NCBI GenBank assembly: GCA_017607445.1
Contig: JAEVHH010000005.1
Span: 1,555,001 to 1,619,000 of the forward strand
Source: Histoplasma ohiense
Taxonomy: Eukaryota; Ascomycota; Eurotiomycetes; Onygenales; Ajellomycetaceae
Direction: 5' to 3'
DNA: 64,000 nucleotides
In this document: piece after piece, positions 12,184 to 24,171 of the stretch
Numbering within the stretch: the first letter of the stretch is position 1
Layout of the letters: every line of letters starts with the position of its first letter
Position numbers and translations under genes: made by a program
Notes under the pieces: generated by a model
The model's database searches: none
The model's input: the letters and a program-made list of their open reading frames with translations, nothing else
Told to the model about the DNA's origin: nothing

Positions 12184-14948
12184 CTAATTCCTTGTGATAT
12201 TGTTTTCAGCGGCAGTAGCCTCAGAATTAGCAAGAGCACCTTGCAGTGCGCTGGTAAGGTCCATATGGAAAAGGGGCCTATTGAGTCCATGGACAGCAAC
12301 AATTCTCCGGCTCGCAACACTATACACTTTGCTAGAATCCAATTCTTTTCCAAGCTCGTTTCCAGACTCAGTGCTGGATGTTTCTTCGACGCCATCCTCT
12401 CCGCCGGTTTTATGGGAAATGCGATTTATCGCTTGTGTTGCCGCCTCGACATCTTGTTTGAATTTGTCGCTGGATTGATCCGATTCACGACGTCTCTTAA
12501 GCGCTTCGTGTGCAGCAGCAGAATTGCTACCTCCCAATTCCGCGACGCTGAAAATCGCTTTCCATCGTCCATTCCCTCCAGGGCTGGGTGTCGGATAGCC
12601 GAAGCCAGCAGAAACAAGAGCGCGTTTGGTCCATCGGTTATTGATATGAGCAAAATGCCAGTGGACGGGTTGCGGAGCAGCATATCTATCGAGCTGATTG
12701 CGAACATCGATTAAATTTTGGATAGAAGTGACGTCGACGTTGTTAACGGAGGAGAAGTCAAGGATAATAGCTTTGAGAGTGGGAAGATGTGAACGATCTT
12801 CTTCAACCTGGCCCTTGCGGGGCCCGGGGTCACACCATGGCCGATCACCCAGACGAGGGTAGCTGTCAAGGTTCGTTCGTCGCGTTTGCTTGTATATCGT
12901 AGAGACGAGGTAGTCAAGGTAGTGATTTGCATTAGGATAATTGAACCCTTCGGAAAATTGATAGATAAATATCCCCGGTGAAGGCTGCTCCACTTCGATC
13001 TCAGGGTTTGAACCATCATTATGGTTAAGTGGAAGGAAGATGTTTCGGGCTGAAGATGGGTTATTGGCTCTGGAAGGGTTAAAGCTATTTGCTTCGAAGG
13101 CGCCACCGTGTTTTCCATCGTTTCCTTGAACATGGTCTCCAATTACAGAATGGATTTTGACTCGTCCAAGGAACTGCCCCTGAGCTTTAACAACTCGGAA
13201 AAGAAGAATAGCGACTGATACGCAAACGGTACAGTAGATGCCGTTTTCAATTGAAGAGAAAATTGTAACAAAGACGCCGGCAAAGAAAATCACAACTTCG
13301 AGAGGCGAGACTCTCCAAAACTGATAGATGGTGTTTGGTGGTGTGATAAGATCTCCGACGGCATGGATAATGACAGCTGACAACGAAGAATTTGGTATGT
13401 AGAAGAAAACCGCAGGAAGGGCGTATATGGCAAGCAAAACCACAACAGCAGTGATGACACCAGCAAATGGTGTGCGAACACCAGCTTTAGATTTGATAGC
13501 GGTTCTTGAGAACGACCCTGTAGCAGGATACCCTCCAAGGAAGGGTCCAAGAAGATTGGTCACGCCAATAGCAACTAATTCTTGGGACGGGTCGATGGTG
13601 TAATTATTGATTCGCCCGAACGACTTTGAAATGGCAATATGCTCAATTAAGAGAACTATGACGGCCGCAGGGATGTCGCTTGCAAAGCTTTTTATGATTT
13701 TGGAGTTGACTGTCGGAACAGCCGCGTTTTTGAACCCTATTCCCTGTGTTAGCGTATTTCCTTTTGTGAATGTTCAGGGATAGAAAAGCGCCATGGTTGA
13801 GAGTGAAGGGGTACTACACACCCCTAGGTACTGTGCCCAATATCCTGAAAATTGGCTTCTCGCGATGGTTTTTATTGACTAGCCAGCTGATCATGACATA
13901 TAGAAGAATGACAAATGCGGTCCGTAATGTAGCCAGGAAGAAGAACAGCTTTTGCTTGTTCGGATTTTTTCTGGCGCTGAAATTACAAACCCAGCGGATG
14001 AGATAGAGGAGGAACAGTGCAGTCAGACCCATTGCGGCATCAATTTTTGTGTCTGGTAGATGTTTGAGGGTGTTGATGATAACCCTGAAAGTTGCATCAC
14101 GTGTGTCGAAACCACGAATACCCATCATAGAAGGAACCTGGCCCGCGGCAATGCTAATGGCCGAACCTGTCATGAAAGCAGTGATTGCGGTCAGAGGGAT
14201 GAAATCAACGATCCAGCCGCATCGAATAAGGCCGATAAAGGTGATGATCCCACCGCAGATAATTGCAAGTGCGCTTGCAACATAATGCGCTGGGATTTCT
14301 GGATTATTTGCCTGGACCTTGATGACGACCTGGCCAACTAACGTCGACATTACTGCAACAGGCTAAAATGAAAGTAGAGAATAAAAGTAAGCTTCCAGAG
14401 CAACAGGAAAAGGCCATTACTGGACACTCACTCCGATGGTGATATCCTTGGAGGTTGCGAAAAACCAATATATTAGTACGCCCATAAACGACGAATAAAG
14501 CCCAAACTGAGGTTCTAGCTCAGCCAATTTTGCGTATGCCATGCTCTGCGGCACCACAACCGCGCCCACAGTGATACCTATAAGAAGGGTTAGAATCACG
14601 GACAACTGCCTTTTTTTGTGTCGTGGTATTAGAACAGAACTTGCCGGCTACAAGGTCACCAATTAACCATTGAAGGTTATATCGAGTAATCCAGCGCAAG
14701 AAGGGAAAAAGGTTGGTAAAGTATTGTACGACCTGCTGGCCAGTAGGGACCAATTCGCGCAGCCAGTCTGCCGATGATGGCTCTTGTTCGACATAGGCAT
14801 AGGTATCCGATGTTCCAACGGAAAAGGTTGATTCTCCGCGGGTGACGGGGTCCGCTCCGATGGGGTCCCGATAGTTTTTTTTTATGCCCGCCAATTTGGC
14901 AAGGGTATTTCCGACTTTAGTCGACGTCCCTCCCTTTGAATTAGTCAT
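12184..14948 (-). CDS. Sulfate permease of the SLC26/SulP family with C-terminal STAS domain
   Basis: Exons 14645-14948, 14432-14577, 13822-14362 and 12184-13736 give 847 aa. The first block after the cytosolic N-terminus contains the SulP signature region (GITVGAVVVPQSMAYAKLAE, then PQFGLYSSFMGVLIYWFFAT, then DITIGPVAVMS). Ten or more hydrophobic helices follow. A STAS domain fills about residues 575-735 (FIYQFSEGFNYPNANHYLD, AIILDFSSVNNVDVTSIQNL). Such proteins are plasma-membrane proton-coupled sulfate importers, homologues of yeast SUL1/SUL2, feeding sulfate assimilation. Intron 1 starts with GCAAGT instead of GT. No GT donor restores the conserved LVAGITVGAVV junction, so a GC-AG intron is needed. 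The start is the first in-frame ATG; upstream in-frame codons lack one. Sulfate as substrate is inferred from the family. Confidence 0.93.
14578..14644 (-). other. GC-AG intron of the sulfate permease
   Basis: On the minus strand the donor reads G|GCAAGTTC and the acceptor CTTATAG|GTATC, 67 nt. It joins GDLVA to GITVGAVVVPQ, which is the invariant SulP helix start. The +2 C is compensated by otherwise perfect donor complementarity (AAGT), as is usual for GC-AG introns. Confidence 0.85.
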
Positions 14949-15908
14949 GGCGCCGTCCTTGAGGGCAAGATAAGGTGGAAAAGAATGCAAATTCGACTCC
15001 CGGGGTTGAGGTGACAGGCGGGTAAATGGCCAAAAAGTGGTCGGTTCGAATTAAGGATGTATTGCAAAAATGTATGCGTATATATATGCATAGGTTTGAG
15101 TTAAGAGGTAAAGATAACGGACGGAGTGATAATTGTGAAAAAAAAGGGGGGGGAGGTAGGAGAGATCTATATAAAACCGGTGTAGGTGAACAGCATATGG
15201 CTGAAATCAAAGCAGGAAAAGATTCTTTCGGAGGAGCAATGGCTCACAATCCCACGATATCAGAATCAATCAGGAGCCCATTTTCGCCCAATGAATAAAA
15301 GATTCACGACGCTCAGAGTTCACTTGAAAAAAGCGAGGGATACGCCTGGTGCGAGCCAGCAAACGGAATTGATAAAAAATGATCCTCTCAAAACCAGTAA
15401 CAGGGGGAGAACGGAGGTGCAGCAAAGAAGCATGTGTCAAGAGTGAAGAAAACTTGGGAGTTATGGTTTTATTTAATTTTCTGCTTTTTCTTGAGTTGAT
15501 GAGATGGTTGCAGTTGACAAAGCAGACTCGTCAGGCTAGACCAGCATCACGCAATCGTCAGCAAGTGGAGAGGCCTGCACCTTCCAAGCACCTGAAAGTT
15601 ACCAGGGGCCAACTCTGCTATTTTTTCTTTTCTTTAGTAGACACGATAAAGTTCAAACTTTGCGAGGAACTCCAAAAGACTGGGTCTTTGAGCTCCTAGT
15701 GATGATAAGTGGGCACAGAGGTGGGAACGGGATGGTGGGATTGCAATGGACCCGAGCCATATACACATATGGATGTCGCGCAACACAGGTGCTTCCCCGC
15801 GCGGGCAAGGTCAAGTTAAGGTCTCAACAGCATGCATTGCATCTTCATAACCTTCTCATTGGCTAAGCTAAAATGCCGATGATAATGCTTGTTGAACATA
15901 TGGAACAT

Positions 15909-15916
15909 CCACGTGG
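15909..15916. promoter_or_regulatory. CCACGTGG palindrome upstream of the sulfate permease
   Basis: A perfect E-box palindrome with a CACGTG core, about 960 bp upstream of the sulfate permease start. Cbf1 with Met4-type bZIP factors controls sulfur uptake genes through CACGTG sites in yeasts, so a role in sulfur regulation is possible but the distance is long. Confidence 0.3.
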
Positions 15917-18900
15917 GGGGTAATTGGGCCTACTCAAAGAAGGATTGCAGCGTAGCTGGAAGAATCTCAGCTGTTCAACCTGTATGATGCATCACAAACA
16001 CTGACGCGGGTTAAAGCTATCCTACTATTAATCTTGTCGCGGTTTCCGCACCCTGTAAAAAGCCACCGGCGGCACGCCAGAATAAAAGCATCGGGATGAC
16101 CGCGGAATCTAACCATGGGGAAAGACTTATGAGAACGCGGGAGTCTAGTAGAAGGCGAGTAATCTTCATATCCTATCTCGTCATTCATACCTCGCAGGCT
16201 ATGTGGCAAATACCGAGAGCCTACAACAAAAGGGAGAACAAAAAGGCGTAACAGAGCACAAGCCGGGATAATAGTGTTTGCTGGATCTGGCGGGCCTTGG
16301 ATAATGATATCATTTGTGCTATCAAAACTCTGAAGCTGTGTGAGGGGACAAGGGTTGGCGCCCCAAACTGCGTCCGTGTGGCTAGCTAGCAACCCACGCA
16401 GCCTGCGCTGATCGGGTTTTTTCCATTTCAGACGGGAGAGTTCGTATTGTACCTTGGCAGACTCGCAACAGTACGCAGCATGAAGATATTTTTGACCGTG
16501 AGCCCGGGATCACAATTGACCTTGCCGACGCAAGGACCCCAAGAGCCCCCAAAAAGCCGCGCAGGAGGTGGAATGTTCGCTTAGCATTCTGCGCTGGGAC
16601 TAGCGGCAGCAGGACCCACGCGGCCAATCACAGGCCCATGGCAAGACGTCATATCAACCTCGGATGAGGAGGACAACGGCTGCTGTACTCGAAGGAATTA
16701 TCAAGAACAACGATGATTATCACCATTTCAGGGGTTTCCGCGTTGCGCACAGGAGTGCTGGAGTAAGGCGGCCCCTAGAGATCGATTTGCTCGGCGAGCA
16801 CGAGGCAGCCGAGTACAGTACTAAGGCAATATCCAGCTGTATATCAACCTACGACACTTGGCGATTGGATTCCGAACCAGCAGAATGGCATTGCCGTTTG
16901 ATCCCAGACGATTCCACAAGTTAGATAATTATTGCATGTGGGAAGATTTCCCACCATTATTCAGAATGGATCGTCTCTTTCTCCCGTCTCTGTCGTCACC
17001 CTTCTTCTCTTCCTACTAAGCTTTGCTATCAACTAGCAAGAACGACAAAAAATAAGGAATTGCGAAACGGCCTTCAGGAGCGCATGGCGCAGGGAAGGCG
17101 CCCTCGCAAATTTCGGGTCCCTTTCCCGCAGCCAATCCAGGACCATTGTTGTGCTTGAAGAATGTGTGCTGGGAACGGCTCTTCTTGCATGCACCCGCCT
17201 TGGCGACCTTGCCCTGGAAACAGCTATGATTGACAAGGCGAAGATGTCATTCTTCTGACGATCACGAAAACAGAGGCATAAGGGATGCCGATATGGCGCT
17301 ATTCCATTGCCGTCTTGGAGTCCCGAAGCAATCCCACCTTTTGCTAGTTATCTCTGGACGTTTGTGCTCGCTTTGTACTTCCTCTTGGAGCTTGATATGA
17401 TATACAATGACCCAACCGTATTGCATTATCTCCATCTACTCTTACTGTGGGGCGATGTGTTAAGCTTTATCCCACAGTTTTTCTAATTATTTTCTTTTTT
17501 CGTCGTATTCAAATGACAGATTGAAAGTTCTTGTATATCTTGGCTGCGCACTGCTCTCTTTGCATTTTGCGTTGTACGGAATCATGGAATCTGGAATTTT
17601 CAGTTTTCCGCATCGCGGAGCCACCGTTACAACATCATCTGCTACTCTGAGTCTACGCTTTAGATTCCATAAGAAACAGTCTCAGGGCCAAAATGTCCCA
17701 TTGGATAAATCCTTAGTATCCTACTGCGTATATCCCCTGAATCCCTGTCCACTATTGTTGTTCGAAAATAATGCCCTCCCCAGACTCAGCATTTAGCACA
17801 TATCTCCCCACCGCCATTGCTGTGAAAGTGGACCAAGTTGGCCAGCAAAGCGCCAGAGGAATCAAGCTCTATAGCACTTGGTCCACCCATACCACTCAAT
17901 TGATGCACAGAAATAGAATGGCCTGAATTCAAAAAGAGAGATAAATGCAACGGTTCCATTGTGAAAAATTATAGAAGAGACGAAGAGGCAAATCTGGTCC
18001 TCTGCCTACCCACAGCAGTGCAACAAATATCGAAAGCATTCGTTAGACAGAAAGCAATATTGTTAAAGAAACCATGAGCAATCTCCCTACCTAGCCGGTT
18101 AGAGGAAGAGATATCCCCTGGCTATTGCACCCGCACTAACATACATAGAGACTCTAGCCTCTCACTGTCATCGGTCATCGGTCATACTTCCTTCTGCCCT
18201 GAGAAAATATATTTTACTTAAAAGGGGCTAGACCATCTATCATAGCATGACCTCTCTCTCGCCCTTTCTCTTTCTGTGGACTATATATCCCAAATTAATC
18301 ATTTTGAACCACGCACCTGTCAGACAAGCAAGCTCGTGCTCCCAGCTGTGATTATTTTCCTCCTCCCTCCCCCACTTCACCTATGTATTTACTGCACCGT
18401 ATGTATACAAACCCCGTGTCTAAACATACTCCCTCGCACAAAAAAGCTCACTTGTCCTCATGCATTGGATGAAAAAGAAAACCTACAGCGCCGACAGCTC
18501 GTCTCCCCCAACCGCCACTCCATGAAAAGGTGCATTGCACCCTGAGTCACGCCACTGCTATTATCCGATGACACCCTCGATCAGAAACCCAGGGCTTGAA
18601 GAATGTATCTATATGACAATGTTTTTTTTTTATCATCCATACACGTCCATGCATACAATACTTGCTGCATGTAGATATATCCATGCCCTGGGAAGAATAT
18701 AACAAGGGAGGAAAATAGCGTGAGGAGGAAGCAGAAGCAGAAGCAGAAGCATCGAAGAAGCAAAGGAAGGGCAAAACAAGCGACTGCAGATCGCATCTTC
18801 CAGTCCAGCCCAGCCCCAGCCCAGTACCCTACTCTGCTCTCCATACACAGCAAATATCAAAGAGGGCTACATACGTACTGTATGTACATTAGCCATCATT

Positions 18901-19067
18901 ACACAACAGCTTGAGCACTAAGATCAATCCCTCTTCTAGAACCCTTCTTTTGCTCCTGCCGGACTCTGATCCTGGCCGCGGAGAAAGGCGGATGCGGGGC
19001 TTGTTTCCTTTCCCTTGTTTCTATTTTGCAACCTCTTTGTGGAGGGCGGGGTTGGAAGGCCCGGGTA

Positions 19068-19105
19068 GTGGTGGTGGTGGTGGTGGTGGTGGTTGGTGGT
19101 TGGTG
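19068..19105. repeat. GGT trinucleotide microsatellite
   Basis: A near-perfect GGT/TGG repeat with two GGTTGG interruptions at the right end. Intergenic. Confidence 0.85.
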
Positions 19106-19550
19106 TCTGTGAGATATACGCTGTCACCCTGAGGCGATCAGGGTCCCATCCATCCAGCTTCATTACCATCCCAGCGCCAGAGATATTTAGCCTGGAGCTC
19201 TGCCTACCCTTAATACAGTCCCCCATGCTAATTAGATATATATATATATATCCATATAGTCCTATAAAAGTTTTCCTGGGGACATGGTGCGATAAGCAAT
19301 ACTACAATGCTACAATGCAACCATCCAACCATCCAACCATGCACCGTGCCCTTGTACGCCATCGTCCATACCTCCCACCCAGTTCAGAGTCGCAGATAAG
19401 AACGATGGAGAGCGCTGAGATTCGGGAAGAGTATCAGGAACTATATATGAAAAGAACGAGGAGGCTAGAACCGAATGGATAGATGGATCGATCGGTGGAT
19501 TAGCGGAAGATCGGACGGACACTTGACCCCTTTTGTTTCTAAACCGCTTG

Positions 19551-19551
<1 letters not shown>

Positions 19552-19586
<35 letters not shown>

Positions 19587-19600
19587 AATAATAATAATAA
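19552..19600. repeat. TTA/AAT microsatellite with self-complementary halves
   Basis: About ten ATT units are followed, after AAC, by five AAT units on the same strand. The two halves are complementary, so the transcript or single strand can fold into a hairpin. Confidence 0.8.
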
Positions 19601-20483
19601 GTTGAAGAAGAGAAAAAAGGTTTTATGGATAATGTCTGCAGCCCCCCCCCTTGATGAAAGAACGCTTTGGTTACCGAGGCGTTTTTTGGAGAGAAAGGAC
19701 GAGAAGAGGAGAAAGAAAGGGGTTGAGACATTTCGCTTGAGGCCTTGAGGCTTTTGTTATTGCTACGGCGGTTGCAGTTGCAGTTGCAGCTGCAGCTATG
19801 TTCAGGAAATTAAAACTGCAAGGAGAAATTTCGACTTTGATTTAAAGGGGGGACGGAAGAAAAATGAGCAGGATGTTGAAAATAAATAGATAGACATTAG
19901 AGGAAAGGAAATACCTTAAAAAAAAAACCGTCTAATACGTCCATTTCATTGGCATCCATCGTTAACCAGATCTGAAAGAAACGTGCAAAAAGAAAAACAC
20001 TTTCCCCCCTTTCCCCACGTGTGGTGCGATATGATAGAAACAGGAAAGGAAACATAAAAAGTTAGAAACAGAAAAAAATAAAAGGGCGCGAAAATTGAGC
20101 AAAACCAGATATGAGGGAAGTCGGAAAGTGAAAGGGACAGAAGAAGAACAAAAGTTACGAATAAGTAGGGGAAAAAAGACGACAAACAAAGGATTAAACG
20201 ACCCTAGCCAGCTCTTAAGAGTGGAAACAAGCATTATAAGAAAAACGGATAATGGAAAAAGGAAGCTCCTCTTGGACGCGGGAGGGAGGCGGGTGATCAA
20301 GAATTATCGAATCAACATCACGAAAAAAGGGGTTACTAAAAAGGAAAGAAGAATGTATGTGTTTCTTCTCCTCCAAACCCCAATATTCCACCTTTTTCCT
20401 TTTCTTTTGGCATTCCTGGTACCTTTTCATAACAAAGTGTAAATTCCCCACAAAACCGGAAAGAGAAGTTGGTAAGGAAAAAT

Positions 20484-22032
20484 TTACTGGGACGCGCACT
20501 GCATCCGCTCAGCGCCGGGTGGTATTTCATCATCTTCCTCATCACCCATGTGTGCGGCTCCCTGTGCTCTCGCCTGGCCACTATCCTCAATATCCTCGAG
20601 GTGGAAATCTTCTACCATGGAGTCGGCAGGAGGCTGTGGTTGTGGGAGACGAGGTGGCAGCACCTGTTCCAGAAGTTCAACATTACGAATCTCTTCCGCA
20701 TCGGGGAACTTGACATTGAATTGAATATAGAGGTTGCCGAAATCGTGGTGGCGGAAAGAGGGCATTCCCTGGCCCTTGATAACCTTGATTTGTCCTGTAG
20801 AAAGCAAGGGTAAAGAATGTTAGCTTTGCTTTGAAGACATATGCCGGAAATGGACAGGGATGTAGGGCTTGGGAATTTGGGTAAAAGGTTGGGTATCAAG
20901 GATGTGCGGCGGGAACTTACCAGGCGTGATTGGTTCGCCAGGTGCAATTTGTACTGTTAACCATCGGTCGTCCAGATGCTCGACATTGATTGTACCGCCA
21001 GCAAGAGCGGTTAGGAGGTCGATTTCAGCCTGGTAGAAGAGGTCGTCATCCTTCCGCTGGAATCTTGGATGTGGTTGCTGATCTATTTCGAACTGAACAT
21101 CACCCGTTATAACACCTGGTGCCTGGTCGCCCTCCCCTCGGAAATCAATCTTGTGCCCCGGCTTAACACCCCGGTCTACATGCACGTGCAATACTTTTCT
21201 CTCAACAATGACTTTGTTGCCCTTGCATTTCTTGCAGCGATCACGTTCGTTGATGACCTGACCTGTCCTATCGCAGTCCGAACACTCCACGACAAAACGT
21301 TGAATCATAGGCCCCATCTGGCGCATCATGGTCCTTTTACCCGTGCCACCGCAAGAAACACACTGCTTGACGGATCCTGGCTTACCACCAATTCCATCAC
21401 ATCCTGGGCAAATCACAGATTTCTTCAGAGCCAATTTCGAGACTTTGCCCCGGTAGATATCCTCCAGTGAGACTTTCAGAGGGTGGACAATGGTGCGCGC
21501 CTTCTTCGGGCCTGTGTCTCTCATCCCACCACCGAACATGCCACCAAAGGCGCTTCCACCAAAGAACTGGGCGAAGAGGTCTTCCGCCTGCATTCCGCCT
21601 CCGGCACCGCCTTGCTCCAAGCCTTCTTCGCCATATTGGTCATAAATCTGCCGTTTCTGGGAATCGGAGAGAACTTCATAGGCGTGAGAGAGGGCTTTGA
21701 ACTTCTCTGCGGCCTCGGGATTATGGGCGTTCTTGTCTATAGGAGTGAGAACACATCAGAAATAGGCGCAAGAAGATTGCTAGAACAAGGGGGGGGGAAT
21801 CATGTGATAGTACAACTGTTAACATACCAGGATGATGTTTCAAAGCACCCTTCTTATAAGCGGTTTTTAGTTCCGCATCAGTGGCGTTGGGGGAGACCTA
21901 ATATTGATTAGACCTTTTGTTTTTATTTATATATTTTGGATAGAAGATGCGGGTTGCAAATTTCCCTCGAAGGAAAACAACAGAGGCTACACATACCCCT
22001 AGAATATCATAGAACTTGGTTTCCTTCACCAT
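20484..22032 (-). CDS. YDJ1: Type I (class A) DnaJ/Hsp40 co-chaperone, Ydj1/Mas5 type, farnesylated
   Basis: Exons 21997-22032, 21828-21897, 20921-21736 and 20484-20794 give 410 aa, close to yeast Ydj1 at 409. Domain order: J domain (MVKETKFYDILGVSPNA; the HPD triad is split by intron 2), Gly/Phe region (GGAGGGMQAEDLFAQFFGG), four zinc-finger repeats (CPGCDGIG, CVSCGGTG, CSDCDRTG, CKKCKGNK), two substrate-binding beta domains, and a C-terminal CaaX box CASQ preceded by an acidic stretch. CaaX farnesylation tethers Ydj1 to the ER and cytosolic face of membranes, where it stimulates Hsp70 ATPase and presents precursors for import. All motif residues are present. I see no clear array of heat-shock elements just upstream. 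Confidence 0.96.
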
Positions 22033-24171
22033 GTTGGCGCAAGTTCTAAAATATGCTTATGAAATCGACCAAGGAGAGCCGAGGGATAGGAAGACGAAAG
22101 GAGAGAGGTGCGGCCAGATATCAAAAACAAGCCGTTCGCTATCCACTTCGTTCTTTCCTTGCAGCGAAATCCTGTATGACTTGAATGAAAGTAAACAGGA
22201 AGTAGAACCTTTGAAGAGTAAGGTGGCGGTTGTGGTGGTGTGAGGAGACGAGGATTCGACTAACTATTTAGGTGTGATGAATAGATTTTAGAACAGAACG
22301 GGTATCTCAACAGAAGGTATTATTTGACCCGCGGACGGCGAAGTGGCAGAGAAGAGAGGAGAGAGGGAGACACAATGGCATGAAGGGGTTTGAAAATAAA
22401 GCGGTGGTTGATACCCAGAGGGAGGAGGAGGAGAGGAGCGAGATCAAAGCACTGGACAAGATAAAATAAATAATCAGGTGAAAATGCTGGTTGGTAAGAA
22501 AAAAGCCTTACTTCGGGGTATCAGGCTCGTAACAGGAGATTTGCGGTACCGGTTCTACGGTAATACCGAAATATTACATCAGGTATCTTGAAAACATCAC
22601 TAGATTCAGAACAGCACAGATATCAACCTTTTCCTGGGCTAAACTGATGAATATAACCCAACTGGTGAAATGAATCAATGGTGTTGATACCATGCCAAGT
22701 TGCGCTCCTCATTTATTTTTAATGTACACAGCTGGGTGCTTTATGCAGGCAAAGTATGGCCGCAATTTCACCAGTACCTCGAAATACCAAACATTTCATC
22801 GGTCCCGAACCAAACCTGCCTGGGCACAACCCGAGACTTGCCGCATTGGGAAAGGCGTAGTTCCACACGGCACTTTAGCGCTGCTGCGGCTGATTCTTGA
22901 GCTTTCCAGGTGTTTCTAATCGCTTCCATCGCTCTCCTGTCGCCTTTTCGTCGCTCTTGTACGCGTTTCGGTGGCCTTCTATCGCCCATCAACAGCAGGG
23001 AGAGACCAGCGAAACAAACAAAGAAGGTTGGAGCCATGCCTAATAATAGATTGATTGGCAAGACAATTTTTCCACCTCGTACGCGGCGTAATCCGCACAA
23101 GCACAGATGCCGCTTATCACCACCTGGGCATCGAATCCCCACTTACTCTTACTGTGCATTCGCTTGTCAAGTTCTCTTCAAGGGATGGATGGTTTTTTAT
23201 ATATATGCTCGCAGCTTCCAATTTGACCAGGATTCCTATAGATATCGATAATCAGGCAGCCTTGGTACAGTAATGCACAGAAATAACCAGCGGCATATGC
23301 GAATACTGAGTATACAGGTCATCCTCCACTAACCAGCCCTTATCGATAAGAGCTAGCGCAGCCCGGCTCCGATATAGTCATACGTAAAGTATAAAATTTG
23401 TTAAATTGATTGTATAATTCTCAGCTTATCGCCGGTATTAGACAGCTGTATCTTCAAGCAACATACCCCAGACATCCAAGCCCCCATATAAATTATCCTT
23501 AAAAACGCGCATACATGCGAGAGCAAACACCCACCACCGCCCCTTGTTTAAAATCATGGCGGTAGGAAACCCAATGACTAAACTATCCAACCTGACAGGA
23601 AGAGATCTCCGAGCTTGAAAACTCCGGCCGGCTGCTTGCCCCCGTATATGCTGGCGCAATAACGTATGTACACCACACTATCCCCCTGCGGTATGTGCGT
23701 GGGGTGCCTGCGTGTTGTACAAGTTGAAACGCGTCGTGGTGGGTGAGAACACCACGTTTACGGGCGGCGAGCAATACCTGATTAATAGGGGGGTGGAAGT
23801 TGATGCAGAAGTTTATTCAAAGAGACACCTGAGATATGGTGAGTTGCGCGCCATGGTTTAATTTTTAATTCATGGTTGCGTTGATGGTTTTTGCTAGGCA
23901 TGAGGATATTGGCGTGTGAGGTCAATGGTCATAATGTTGGACTGGATGGAAGAAAGGGGAGAAAAACGGCGAGAGAGTTGGATTTGGACGTATGTAGTGA
24001 GCTTTGGATTGGATTATTTTTGCACATAAGTCAACGCATACTATATATGGTTTATTCCAGCTCAAACTTCTATACATATCACGACCGCAAATGAACTCCA
24101 AACTATCCCTCCTTTTTTCTCATCTTAAGAGTTTTTTTTTTTTGTAACCCCTCAATTGGCCCCTCTTCATC
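22033..24171. other. Intergenic: DnaJ promoter and hemE-type gene 3' flank
   Basis: No recognised gene in 2.1 kb. A minus-strand frame ends at 22768; its first ATG-initiated part (about 86 codons, one hydrophobic segment then a basic region) has no recognisable family. The rest is AT-rich with short purine runs. Confidence 0.4.

Larger units (their letters stand above)
14949..20483. other. 5.5 kb intergenic region without a recognised gene
   Basis: This is the largest gene-free interval here. It includes the sulfate permease promoter at its left end and the 3' flank of the DnaJ gene at its right. The longest frame (15967-16392 minus, 141 codons) shows no family motif. Several microsatellites are present: an AGCAGA-type repeat near 18730-18752, GGT repeats at 19068-19105, an AT repeat near 19228-19252 and a TTA/AAT palindromic repeat at 19552-19600. 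A CCACGTGG palindrome lies at 15909-15916. I see no transposon ends, RNA gene or decayed protein that I can name. Confidence 0.45.

Noticed and set aside
15030..15060. GGTTCGAATT resembling a tRNA B box
   Set aside because: No acceptor stem, anticodon arm or A box at the right spacing; the same holds for GGTTCAAAT near 36510 and TGTTCGACACC near 6055.
15967..16392. 141-codon minus-strand frame in the long spacer
   Set aside because: No recognisable domain, no splice partners and no plausible start context; not enough to call a gene.
18936..19226. Frames containing His or Gly runs around 19.1 kb
   Set aside because: They are translations of the GGT microsatellite on either strand.
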